A stretch of 64,000 bases of DNA, taken from Phymorhynchus buccinoides. Taxonomy: Eukaryota > Mollusca > Gastropoda > Neogastropoda > Raphitomidae. Below the pieces are notes generated by a model. It worked only from the letters and a program-made list of their open reading frames with translations, did no database searches and had not been told where the DNA came from. Position 1 is the first letter of the stretch, and every line of letters starts with the position of its first letter. Location: positions 13,080,281 through 13,144,280 of the forward strand of contig CM065693.1 of assembly GCA_017654935.2 (NCBI GenBank). Reading direction: 5' to 3'. Of this stretch, positions 22,141 through 32,247 are shown piece by piece. Made by a program: the position numbers and the translations under genes.

Positions 22141-23075
22141 GTAGGAACAAACCCCGGCGCGCCCATGTGTGTGGTTGTGTGGTAATTTGTAACGTTTGTA
22201 AGTCACAGCAGGCGGTCTCTGTGAAATTTGTTGCTCTTAGCTTACTCCGGAGAGCGCGATCGCATCTCAAACAGTATTCGCTGTGTGTGTGTGTGCATGG
22301 GTGCCTATCTTTCCATTTTTACAACTAATTTCAGTATTTTTATTTTGCCAGAAACACCTTCAGTTTGTTTTCTTTACTTCATCCAAAAAAAAGAAAAAAA
22401 TGACGCAATCGATTCGGTGGCGTTTTTCAACTTGCGTGTTATTTTGCGTTCTATCTTGGAAGTTTACAAAAGCAATGTTCATAATTTTTTACAAGGCTTT
22501 ATCAGACTCAAACTGTCTCTGTCTTATCATTTTAACTGTCTGTCTGTCTCGCTATCTCTCTCTCTTAACTTGCCCCCCTTGAATCGTCCGACGGGGCTCT
22601 GCCCCATGTACCCTGAGACCCCTCTAGCCTTACAGTCTTTGTTTTTTTGTTTTCATTTTTTGAGGAGGTATTTGCACACGCGTGTGTGTTCTCTCCTAAC
22701 CTCTGTGCGTCTTTCGAGATATGCGCCAGTGTCCATTAAGGCGTGCGTCGACTTCGATTTGCGGTCGCGCCAATGATGTAATTGGTGTTTGTTATGCAGG
22801 TATTATAGTGTTGTTACTTTTGTCACAGTGTAAGTTGGTTTACAAAGTTATAGTTGGTTTTACAAGATATCTCATCATAACAGAAAATGTTGCGAAGGTA
22901 CGTTTCAGGTAATAGGCAATAAACTAGTTCCGCAAAAGATTTATACAAGCACTGCAAACAAGTTACTGTGTTGCAAGAACAATGAACCATATGCTGGAAA
23001 AATATTTCAGTAGACCTACTACAAAATGTGTCTCTGTCAGTTACAGAGTGTTACAAACCTGTGTCTGTGTTACAG
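22141..23075. other. Presumed intron or intergenic, no exon supported
   Basis: A 182-codon open frame from 22228 consists of simple-sequence-like Ser, Leu and Cys stretches and has no family features. It leads to the acceptor TGTCTGTGTTACAG at 23075. Confidence 0.4.
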
Positions 23076-23261
23076 AATGCCGAGGGTCGGCTGCCCTACA
23101 TGGGAGAGGCACTGAGTGAGGCAGAAAGGGAGGACTGGAGAATGGGATGGAAATACGAAGAACTGTACTTCGATGGGGACATCAACGCCCGCTTCATTAG
23201 TCCCCCCACCTTCTCCCCGCCCCCCTCAGAGAGTTCAGGAGAGGACTGTGATAGATTATGA
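23076..23261 (+). CDS. Possible terminal coding exon, unknown protein
   Basis: The sequence has a good acceptor (TGTCTGTGTTACAG) followed by 61 codons and a TGA. The peptide begins NAEGRLPYMGEALSEAERED, continues with a Trp/Tyr/Glu-rich segment (WRMGWKYEELYFDGD) and ends in a Pro/Ser-rich acidic tail (SSGEDCDRL). Codon use looks protein-coding and unlike the simple-repeat frames around it. Earlier exons are not found. The next exon of the downstream gene (25701) does not join this stop-containing exon unless an unseen internal donor is used, so it may be a separate gene's last exon. I recognise no family. Confidence 0.45.
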   Translation, partial: NAEGRLPYMGEALSEAEREDWRMGWKYEELYFDGDINARFISPPTFSPPPSESSGEDCDRL

Positions 23262-24288
23262 ACTGCATCGGTCCTAAACACCGGTGCCTTCTTATGGGTA
23301 TCGTTTTATTTTCTTTCTTTCCAACCATTGTCTGTCTGGTTCTGTCCCTGGGTCTGGTCTGTATGGATCCTAGCGTCTATAGCCCACCAGTACTATATTC
23401 CTCTCTGTATGTGCGGCATTTTTTTTTCTGTGTGTGTGTGTGCGTGTGTGTTTGTGTAACAATGGACGACGACGATGATGTTTGTTGTTGATGTGAAAAT
23501 GTATGGTGGTGCTGGTGCCAATGATTTGGATGATTAAATATATTTTTAAATACGTCTGGGGATTGATTTTGGAACGATTACAGTGGTGATTATTGATGTG
23601 ATGATGGTGATTACAGTGATGATAATGATTGGATGATTCATAGTGTTGATGGATGATGATTTGAATTTTTTTAAAAAAAACTCATAGTAGATGAATGATG
23701 ATATTGATGACAGACGTGCAACGGACGAAACAGCTGATCACCCTTTTTGAATGGAGCAGAGACAGGGTGGCAGCTATTCCAACACTTTGGACATCACCAA
23801 TTGCTGCAGTGACAACGCCCACAGAGAAGTTTCCAGCGGTACAGCGTGGAGCAGGCCAAGAATGTTGTCAGCCTCAGCAGCGTGGATTCTTTTTTGGTCA
23901 CTTCTTATATGTTTGTCTGTTCCGGGCGGTGTCTGTCTGTCTGTCTTTTGGACCTTCAGGACATCAGATTATTTCAGCGGATTAAGAATTTCTGACATGG
24001 AGCTGTATCGAGGGCATTGGCTTATACACTTCTTCTTCAGTTTTTAATTTTGGATTAGGCGTTATCTTTTCTGTTAAACAGTGTTTAAAAAGTGGTTTCT
24101 CACTGCATAAAGCCTTTCCGGTCAGGCTGGGAACTGATTCAGTGTTGTCCCTCGTTTAGACTATTCTCAGAATAATTCTGATATCTGATCTGCTGTTTGC
24201 CAACTACGCCAAAATAAGTTCTTTTACTCAGGTTTTGCATCCGTTTGTATTCAACAGTTAATTTTGATGATATTTTGAAGGAGCTCTG
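23262..24288. other. Presumed 3' UTR and intergenic sequence
   Basis: GAT-rich, AT-rich sequence. At 23700-23990 two overlapping frames look partly coding (TDVQRTKQLITLFEWSRDR in one, GGSYSNTLDITNCC in another), but neither has consistent borders. It may be a decayed exon or UTR. Confidence 0.35.
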
Positions 24289-24464
24289 GGCCTGTATTCA
24301 CATTGAGATAGCATCATATGAGACTTAGCATGATGCTAACTTAGAATCTCTTCCAATGTCCTATAGGATTTAATAGGACTTTTGGAAGAGCTTCTAAGTT
24401 AGCATCATGAAGATAACTTAGTTAACTATTAACTCATGCTACTATCTCAATGTGAATATAGGCC
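24289..24464. mobile_element. Fold-back element (copy 3, with internal insertion)
   Basis: Same termini and arms as 2892-3042. A 24-bp extra segment (about 24408-24432, AAGATAACTTAGTTAACT) lies in the right arm and ATCAT in the left. This copy lies outside palindrome 1, so the family is truly dispersed. Confidence 0.85.
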
Positions 24465-24915
24465 CTGGATACTATTTTTAGCTTCGAGTTTGAGTTTTCT
24501 TTTAGACTGATGCATGCTATTTTGTGCTTTATATTGATTTGATGACCGAAAATTGACGACTACCTTTTGTGATTTTGAAGAGGCTGTGTGTTCTGTTGTT
24601 AATCTTACGGTTCCTTTTTTTTAACAAGGCCTATGCATGTTTTTGGGTCTCATTAACTTTTTTTAATAGAGTTTTCAAGCGTTCATAAAATAATAAATGG
24701 ATACTGAACTCTCTTTTTTACGAACGAGCAAATGTAACTCGCACAGGTTGTTGTGTTTATGATTAGTCTTGAGTGCCGCTGAGCTTTAAAAAAAAGTTTG
24801 AATGTATGAAAAATTAGTTTTGCGAAATACCTAGCAAAATACTTGCTTTTAGTTTTTAACTAGCGGCGAAGCGAAAGCTGGTCAATGCTTTAAGGGCTGT
24901 GGTCTGTTCCTAGCT

Positions 24916-25284
24916 CAGGCATGGGAATTGTCAGTCTTTTGGCTGATTTCAGCTTTTTTGATGGTCCTCTTCAGTCTTTTTTTGCAAGTTTCAGCTTTTT
25001 TGATGGATCCAAGAGGACATTTAGGAGATACAAAAAGACGCCCAATGAGCAAAACTTAAGTTTTTGGTTTATAAATGAATGCAAAATGAACTAAATCTAC
25101 CAGTCTTATCTCTAATACTGTTTTAAAGGCTTAGATAACAGAAGAAGCTTCATTTTCTGGGGGCTGTATCCCAACACACGGTTTTTCAGTTGTTGTTTTT
25201 TATTCCTTGTTCCTATGATGGCCTGCTTCCAGACCCCAGACCCCAATTTTCAGTCTTTTTTGTCTTCTCTAATTCCCATGCCTG
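24916..25284. mobile_element. MITE family D, CAGGCATGGGAATTGTC termini (copy 1)
   Basis: The element begins CAGGCATGGGAATTGTCAGT and ends with AATTCCCATGCCTG, its complement. It is flanked by a direct CTAGCT repeat (24910-24915 and 25285-25290), consistent with a target duplication. Length is 369 bp. It repeats TCTTTT and TTTTTTGATGG blocks and has no transposase. A 141-bp relative is at 58294-58434. The class is uncertain, possibly hAT-like by the CAG start. Confidence 0.78.
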
Positions 25285-25290
25285 CTAGCT

Positions 25291-25700
25291 GTGTGGCTGG
25301 CTATGTTACCACGATACCGTTTGAATGGAGGGACCTAGGACGCATCAAATTGTGCATGCAGGTCTAGAGGTAGCTAGGGTATCTCAGCCAAGTTCGAATT
25401 TGAAGGTCGAAGGTTAAGGTCACTGGAGCCCAAAATGCTGCCGCGCCCGCTGGTTGATCTAGCGTTTTCGCGCTCTAGTTATCGAATGCTGCTTGAGAGA
25501 AATGTGAACTGTGGTGAGTGTCGCTTCTGTTGTTGTTGTTGTTGTTGTTGTTGTTGACGTTACAGTTGTGAGTGTTGTAGTGGCGGTTGGTTGTAGTTGT
25601 TGTTTCTGGTGGTAAAGGAGGCATTAATGAAGAGGAGGAGGAGGAGGAGGAAGGAGGGAGGATGTCTGGCTATGCATAAGACTTTGTTTCTTGTCCCCAG
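25291..25700. other. Presumed intron with GTT and GGA microsatellites
   Basis: (GTT)n at 25527-25556 and (GGA)n near 25630-25660, leading to the acceptor TTTCTTGTCCCCAG at 25700. Confidence 0.5.
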
Positions 25701-25811
25701 GAAATAGACTGTCCTGCAGATGTAAGCATGGACAGTCCAAGCACCTGGTTCCTGAGGTACGCCAGAGATCTGCCTTCACAGATGATCCCAGAAGACATCG
25801 ACTTGGCTCAG
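25701..25811 (+). CDS. Internal coding exon of unidentified gene (antepenultimate)
   Basis: The acceptor CTTGTCCCCAG precedes 37 codons and the donor CAG|GTACAT follows at 25812. The frame gives EIDCPADVSMDSPSTWFLRY, then ARDLPSQMIPEDIDLAQ. It joins in frame (phase 0) to the exon at 26571. Taken with the next exon, the segment FLRYARDLP through RPSVVAAAVLVFLL resembles the alternation of amphipathic and Ala-rich helices seen in cyclin C-terminal folds, but no diagnostic motif supports that and I leave the family open. Confidence 0.7.
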
Positions 25812-26570
25812 GTACATCACCTCACCTGTCTGACCATCTGTCTGTCTGTCACTGCCTGTCTGTTTGTGTCAATACACACCAGTATGATGTCTACAATATG
25901 CATATCATGTGCCCACGCGCACAAGGTTCACATACACACTAAGTCTTGCATGCATAGACCACACACATGAACGCGCGTGCAAACTTGCGCATATATCCTT
26001 TTATTTTTGTCTGTCTGTCTCTGTCTCTTTCTTTGCTCTCTCTCTCTCTTTGTCTCTCCTTCTCTCTCTTCCTCTCTCCCCCCCCCCCCCCCTCCTCTCT
26101 CTCTCCCTCTCTCTTTCTCACATATACAAACACGTGCGCGCGCACACATTAAGATACTACCCCTTTTGTCCTTCCACTGACCTTCTTTGTATTGTGACAC
26201 ATTCTATTGTCTGTGATTTATTACCAAAAATATGATTTATAAGGAAACACGATCAACCGTGACACTCAACGACGTATAACTGCCAACTTCTATAGAGTGG
26301 TGCAGTAAGAACACACAGTCATGACATGATGTTGGCTGATGTGCTCAGTAATTGAACACCACTACGCTACATAGCAGGCAAACAATGGAAAGAATGTTCA
26401 GAGCAAACCATACATAAGTTGGGTTTAAATCCAAAGGTTATGAAAATCAACACCATTTGATATAGGCCTACATTCAACATAATCTGATATTACACCTGTG
26501 TTCTTGAGATACTGTAGTGTTATAGCCTGAGTCGTAGACATAATGCGTTGTATGCATGGTGTGCTTTCAG
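25812..26570 (+). other. Intron with CT and poly-C tracts
   Basis: Bounded by GTACAT and TGGTGTGCTTTCAG. It contains CTGT repeats, (CT)n and a C14-type run near 26075-26090. Confidence 0.65.
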
Positions 26571-26685
26571 ATCTTTTTGCCCATCGCCTACGATGGAGGA
26601 TTCTCTAACACAAGGCCGTCAGTGGTGGCCGCTGCTGTTCTGGTCTTTCTGCTGGGAGAGGAGGCAGCGGAGGATCATATATGTG
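26571..26685 (+). CDS. Penultimate coding exon of unidentified gene
   Basis: The acceptor GTGCTTTCAG and donor TGTG|GTGAGT are both strong. The peptide is IFLPIAYDGGFSNTRPSVVA, then AAVLVFLLGEEAAEDHIC, ending in phase 1 so that the first base of a glycine codon is completed by the next exon. The hydrophobic AAAVLVFLLG segment could be a buried helix; it is too short for a typical membrane span. The downstream intron holds a 28-bp tandem repeat (26700-27000). Confidence 0.72.
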
Positions 26686-26689
26686 GTGA

Positions 26690-27010
26690 GTGGCCTTCAT
26701 TCAATTGTTCTGGTTTATCCTTCTGTCTTCAACAGTTCAGGATTATCTTTCTGTCCTCAAGTGTTCTGGTTTATCTTTCAGTTTTCAGTCCTCAGCAGTT
26801 CTGGTTTATCTTTCAGTTTTCAGTCCTCATCAGTTCTGGTCTTTCTTTTAGTCCTCAACATTTCTGGTTTATCTTTCAGTCCTCAACAGTTCTGGTTTAT
26901 CTTTCAGTCCTCAACATTTCTGGTTTATCTTTCAGTCCTCAACAGTTCTGGTTTATCTTTCAGTCCTCAACAGTTCTGGTTTATCTTTAAATCATCAATA
27001 AGTATGTTTT
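26690..27010. repeat. 28-bp intronic minisatellite with acceptor-like units
   Basis: Units of the type TTCTGGTTTATCTTTCAGTC then CTCAACAG repeat about 10 times. Each has a pyrimidine run followed by CAG or ACAG, so the array presents a ladder of 3' splice site look-alikes between the penultimate exon's donor and the true last acceptor at 27232. Confidence 0.85.
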
Positions 27011-27232
27011 ATCCCTTTTTCCTTAACAACTCTGTTTAACTTATATTTCTGCGAGAATATGTATTGATACCAATAGTTGGTGCTTATTCACATGTGCAAA
27101 ATAACGGAACATTTAACAGTGAATCCTCAGTTCTTTGATAACCTTAACATATCACCATGAGATCTTTGGTTTTCATAATCAACTTAAGGTGACATGATTA
27201 TTAAATGCTGGTGATGTCACTGACTGTTGCAG

Positions 27233-27297
27233 GATACGACCTGTGTGACCTCTACGACTCCCTCTACAAGCTTCATGCTCTCTTCGGACTGGAATAA
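27233..27297 (+). CDS. Last coding exon of unidentified gene
   Basis: The acceptor TGACTGTTGCAG is followed by 65 nt ending in TAA. Joined to the previous exon it gives GYDLCDLYDSLYKLHALFGL, then E and stop. The three exons visible here encode the last 97 residues. Upstream exons were not found between gap 1 and 25700 and may lie in the gap. Directly after the stop, a 101-bp block that includes the last codons is repeated. Confidence 0.72.
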
Positions 27298-27490
27298 TTT
27301 GACCATTGACAGCACCTTCCTTGAATGGAACAAACTGGATCTGTAGCAGCAACTGTGAAACCATCTACAGGCTCCAAGCTCTCTTCGGACTGGAATAATT
27401 TGAACATTGACAGCGCCTTCATTGAATGGAACAAACTGGATCTGTAGCAGCAACTGTGGAACCATCTACAGGCTCCAAGCTCTCTTGGCC
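27270..27490 (+). repeat. 101-bp tandem duplication spanning the stop codon
   Basis: GCTCTCTTCGGACTGGAATA starts at 27277 and again at 27378. A third partial start (GCTCTCTTGG) is at 27479. The unit contains the codons for ALFGLE and the TAA, so the gene end itself was duplicated, with the second copy now in the 3' UTR. Confidence 0.88.
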
Positions 27491-28395
27491 CAAGATTGAC
27501 CAATGACAACTTCGTGGAAGGAGTGCAACTTTCAAAAACCCTCTCTCAGATTCACATATAATTTTTGTATATATCTAATGTTACTGTATAATAGTCGCAA
27601 TAACCAGTGATATATTTTGATGAATTGATGGAACATGTCTAGTTCTGTTATATTTGCATTGCGTGTATACGTGCGTGCGTGTTCGTGTGTTTATATGCGC
27701 GCTTCTATGCGTAGATATCAAAGAGAGAGAAAAATGGCCTTTTAGTGGCGAGTGTGTGTGTTTTATTTGTGTGAACTGTATTTATAGGCATGAGTCAAGT
27801 ACGAGTGATATAATACAGTAACTTTGATATATGAGTTAATGAGATTATTGCATGGATAACGTAATTGATATCCCCTTTCCAATTTGGATGGTAACATGTT
27901 CTGGTTGGCATGTTCAAGCTAGTAAACGAAGTTTGTGAAATTTAGTATGTCAGTTGATCTTTTAGATGGTTTCAACCACATTTATCGATTTGAAGAAAAA
28001 AATGTTTAATGCTATGTGTAGTGACAAATAATGATGTGAACATTTCTGAATTCTCTACAGTAAATCTTTTAAGAATTAAACATTTCTTGATGTCCATGTT
28101 GTTTTTTAAACCATTGGTATTACCACTTTACTGGAATACTTCTTTTTAGTTTGCATGTTCAATTTGACCGATTTGAATTTTTACACTTTTGCAAGGCATT
28201 TAGAATAGTTAAGCATTTTATTATTACTCGAAGAGTTCTTGATGACATGCAACATGAAAGTTTCTTAGTGTTACAGTAATCGTTTTAATAGTTCAAAAAC
28301 TCTTTATGGGTTTTTTCTCTGTCGTGCATGTTGTTGAATTGAATTTTGTGTATGACTGGGCTGAAGAGAAGAAATAAAGGCAGTGCCCAAAGGGT
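27298..28395 (+). other. Probable 3' UTR
   Basis: AT-rich and free of exons from the stop to a canonical AATAAA at 28373-28378, about 1.08 kb after the stop. A (GT/GC)n-like stretch is at 27660-27710. I infer cleavage 10-30 bp after the signal. Confidence 0.5.
28373..28378 (+). terminator. AATAAA polyadenylation signal
   Basis: AGAGAAGAAATAAAGGCAGT context. It is the best-placed signal downstream of the 27297 stop. Confidence 0.5.
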
Positions 28396-28599
28396 GTATC
28401 AACAAGTGAGGGTGTTTCATTCTATACTACCCCTCCTTTGCGATACATCACTTGGCTGCCTTGGAATCAACACCGAGAAATGTGCACCAGCTGATGAGAA
28501 CTTCTGACTTTAGTTGATTGTTTGCTATTATACTATTTCTTTATTAATGTGACCTGTATATAAAAATGCTCTGCAATAATGGATGTAAATCTGGTATAT

Positions 28600-30690
28600 C
28601 TTCAGGCTGTTGCGGAATCTCTTCGGGTTCTAGTCTTTGTTTGTTGTGGAATAGTAAAATATCTCTTGGCTCTATGCTTGCTGTAGAATCTCTTCAGGTT
28701 CTATCCTTGCTGTGGAGTCCGTGATTGTGTTTCACAAAGGGGACTTGGGTCCCGAAATATATAACCAACAACAACGTGGGTGTTCGGGGTGTTTTGTTCA
28801 TCAGAATCTCTTTAGGTTCTGTGTTTGTTGTGGAATCTGTTCAGGCTCTATGTTTGTTGTGGATGGTTCAGGTGGAATCTGTTCAGGTTCTATGTTTGTT
28901 GTGGAATCTGTTCAGGCTCTATGTTTGTTGTGGAATCTTTTCAGGTTCTATGTTTGTTGTGGAATCTTTTCAGGTTCTATGTTTGTTGTGGAATCTGTTC
29001 AGGATCTATGTTTGTTGTGGAATCTGTTCAGGTTCTATGTTTGTTGTGGAATCTCTTCAGGTTCTATGTTTGTTGTGGAATCTCTTCAGGTTCTATGTTT
29101 GTTGTGGAATCTTTTCAGGTTCTATGTTTGTTGTGGAATCTTGTTCAGGTTCTATGTTTGTTGTGGAATCTCTTCAGGTTCTATGTTTGTTGTGGAATCT
29201 TTTCAGGTTCTATGTTTGTTGTGGAATCTTTTCAGGTTCTATGTTTGTTGTGGAATCTGTTCAGGTTCTATGTTTGTTGTGGAATCTGTTCAGGTTCTAT
29301 GTTTGTTGTGGAATCTTTTCAGGTTCTATGTTTGTTGTGGAATCTCTTCAGGTTCTATGTTTGTTGTGGAATCTCTTCAGGTTCTATGTTTGTTGTGGAA
29401 TCTCTTCAGGTTCTATGTTTGCTGTGGGATCTCTTCAGGTTCTATGTTTGTTGTGGAATCTCTTCAGGTTCTATGTTTGTTGTGGAATCTCTTCAGGTTC
29501 TATGTTTGTTGTGGAATCTCTTCAGGTTCTATGTTTGTTGTGGAATCTCTTGTTGTTTGTTGTGGAATCTCTCCAGGTTCTGTGTTTGTTGTGGAATCTC
29601 TCCAGGTTCTATGTTTGCTATGGGATCTCTTAAGGTTCTGTGTTTGTTGTGGAATCTCTTCAGGTTCTGTGTTTGTTGTGGAATCTCTCCAGGTTCTGTG
29701 TTTGTTGTGGAATCTCTCCAGGTTCTATGTTTGCTATGGGATCTCTTCAGGCTCTATGTTTGTTGTGGAATCTGTTCAGGTTCTATGTTTGTTGTGGAAT
29801 CTCTTCAGGTTCTATGTTTGTTGTGGAATCTCTTCAGGTTCTATGTTTGTTGTGGAATCTCTCCAGGTTCTATGTTTGCTATGGGATCTCTTCAGGCTCT
29901 ATGTTTGTTGTGGAATCTGTTCAGGCTCTATGTTTGTTGTGGAATCTGTTCAGGCTCTATGTTTGTTGTGGAAACTCTTAAGGTTCTATGTTTGTTGTGG
30001 AATCTCTCCAGGTTCTATGTTTGCTATGGGATCTCTTCAGGTTCTATGTTTGTTGTGGAATCTCTTCAGGTTCTATGTTTGTTGTGGAATCTCTTCAGGT
30101 TCTATGTTTGTTGTGGAATCTGTTCAGGCTCTATGTTTGTTGTGGAAACTCTTAAGGTTCTATGTTTGTTGTGGAATCTCTTCAGGTTGTACGTTTGTTG
30201 TGGAATCTCTTCAGGTTCCATCTTTGTTGTGGAATCTCTTCAGGTTCTACGTTGTTGTGGAATATCTTCAGGTTGTACGTTTGTTGTGGAATCTCTTCAG
30301 GTTCCATATTTGTTGTGGAATCTCTTCAGGTTCTACGTTTGTTGTGGAATAGTGGAATATCTCTTGGCTCTGTGTTTGTTGTGGGAATGAAAATCCGATT
30401 CACGTTCTTCGAACGGTCTGGAGCAGGCACATGTGGGACATTAATACATATAAAGATGGTGGGACGATCCTGGAGGTACTGTAATACTAGGAAAGTCCCG
30501 AGTTTTTAAACGATAAATATATAAGATTGTTGTGGGATCTCTTCAGGCTCTATGTTTGTTGTGGAATCTTTTCAGGATCTATGTTTGTTGTGGAATCTCT
30601 TCAGGATCTATGTTTGCTGTGGTATCTCTTCAGGATCTAGGTGTGCTGTGGAATCTCTTCAGGCTCTATGTTTGCTGTGGAATAACAACT
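28600..30690. repeat. 30-bp minisatellite, about 65 copies
   Basis: The unit is GGTTCTATGTTTGTTGTGGA followed by ATCTCTTCAG, with variants at CTCTT/TTTTT/CTGTT, GGTT/GGCT and TGTTGTGG/TGCTATGG. Because 30 is divisible by 3 and the consensus lacks stops in all three forward frames, open frames exceed 500 codons in each. This is a property of the unit and not evidence for a gene. Clusters of identical variants (for example TTTGCTATGGGATCTCTT) show higher-order block duplication near 29560-30040. Confidence 0.95.
30393..30515 (+). mobile_element. Dispersed repeat family A, inserted into the minisatellite (copy 2)
   Basis: ACATGTGGGACATTAATACA, AAAGATGGTGGGAC, CTAGGAAAGTCCCGAG and a final TTTTTAAACGATAAATATAT match family A. 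The 30-bp array stops at TTGTTGTGGGAATG before it and resumes at ATTGTTGTGGGATCTC after it. The TTGTTGTGGGA on both sides could be a target duplication, but it is also part of the array unit. Confidence 0.72.
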
Positions 30691-30696
30691 TAGGTG

Positions 30697-31740
30697 TCAC
30701 TTTGGACAATACTCTTTCCGTGCAGAGTTTCCTGACTCAGACCTGTCAGTCCTGCTACTATCACATTCTTGGCATTGGCTACATTCATAAATACCTCTTA
30801 TATGAAGAATATCAGAGAGATATAAGGGAGCCTGGTCACTCAGTGACTTAAAAACAAGGAGTAGAATGTTGTAGTCAATTCGCGATTGAACTGGGAGCCA
30901 ATGAAGGGAACGAAGAACCAGAGTGATATGATCTGATCTAGGGGAGCGAGAAATGAGTCGAGTAACATTATTCTGGACCCGTTGGATCTTAGAGATGAGA
31001 GTTGAGGGACAGCCAGCAAGGAGTGAGTTACAGTAGTCAAGGCGAGACAGAACAAAAGCACAGATTAGAGTCTTCAGGGCATCTTGAGAGAGAAAACGGC
31101 GGATTGAGCTGATTCTTCGAAGTTCTAGATAGCAAGACTTGCAAACATTGGAAACATGCTGTTTGAAAGAAAAGGTTTGGTCCAAAGTAACGCCTAGATT
31201 ACGGACGGATGTTGATAGCTTGATATCAGTGCCATCAATGTCGACAGAACCCGGGAGAGCCTCAGTTTTAACTGTGTGATTGGAGGCAACAAGAATCATA
31301 TCTGTCTTGTCAGCATTGAGTTGGAGTTTGTTGCAGAGCATCCATGCTTTAACATTAAAAATACACGACTTAGAAGAAGAAATCATTTGATTTAACTGAC
31401 TCAGGTGGGCAGAAATGTACAGCTGATTATCATCAGAAAAACTATGATGAAGACGAGAGTGCTGGCTGATGATGGCGGAGAGAGGTTGCGTATATAGAAC
31501 AAAAACGAAAGGGCCTAAAACTGAACCTTGGGGCACACCAAACTGAAGACGTTTTGGGGGAGATGAAGAACCATTGACAACAATTGTCTGTGTACGATCA
31601 GAGAGGTACGAAGAAAACCAGGAAAAAGCATACTGTCTCTGCCGTCGTGGACAAAATATGCTTGCTCTTTTCATGGACACTACATTGTTAAAATAGAAAA
31701 AAAAGAAGAAAAAACTGAAACATACTGCAGCGTCACTGGA
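30697..31740 (-). pseudogene. Non-LTR retrotransposon reverse transcriptase fragment
   Basis: The minus strand encodes a continuous RT palm and thumb region with FGVPQGSVLGP and a catalytic box FSDD, where the usual second residue is Ala. Further C-terminal landmarks are LNADKTDMIL, RNLGVTLDQ, RLDYCNSLLAGCP and LHWLPVQSRIDYNILLLVFK, ending near DQAPLYLSDIL. These are typical of the CR1/L2/Jockey group of LINEs. The 5' part (endonuclease and RT N-terminal motifs) is missing. The first 45 or so codons of the open frame come from an unrelated inverted-repeat element at 31741-32149. It is a 5'-truncated dead copy. Confidence 0.9.
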
Positions 31741-32149
31741 ACATACAACTACACGACAAGTGCAAAGTGACGTTATTTTATTCACAAGAGACAAAACAAA
31801 AACTACTGGATATTTCGGCGATCTATTTCTGCCATCTATGATTGCGTACTCACTGTCCCCATCCTCTCTCACCTTTTAGTGTTCACAGCCTTGCTCTTTG
31901 GTTTCAACAGTGTTGTATTCATTGGACTGTAGAGGGGAAGTATTGTTTTTATTTTGATCTTGATGTTTTTTTTGCTCCTTCTGTTGCCTGCTTTTTGCTC
32001 CTTTTGCTATATTTGATGTTTGGTGTTTAATTGTTTGTCTGGGTCCATAAAGGCGCATTCGCCGAAATATCCAGTAGTTTTGCTTTGTCTCTTGTGAATA
32101 AAATAACGTCACTTTGCACTTGTCGTGTAGTTGTTTGTTTGTTGTATGT
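31741..32149. mobile_element. Element with ~80-bp terminal inverted repeats
   Basis: ACATACAACTACACGACAAG through AAACTACTGGATATTTCGGC at the left end reappears as its complement at 32059-32149. The body is about 230 bp and AT-rich without a transposase. Its left end joins the LINE fragment and its right end joins the sequence that begins duplication unit 1, so it appears to have inserted at that junction. Confidence 0.82.
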
Positions 32150-32247
32150 TAATATAAAATCCATGCTTTTTTCAATGGACCATTGCCCCATTTAGCTAGC
32201 TGAGCTTCATTATGTATCTAGCTGCGATTGACACACAAACGAGTAGG

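Noticed and set aside
28712..30390. 546- and 521-codon open frames as a repetitive protein gene
   Set aside because: All forward frames are open because the 30-bp unit lacks stops; no start signal or splice structure. Kept only as a minisatellite with a low-probability coding idea.
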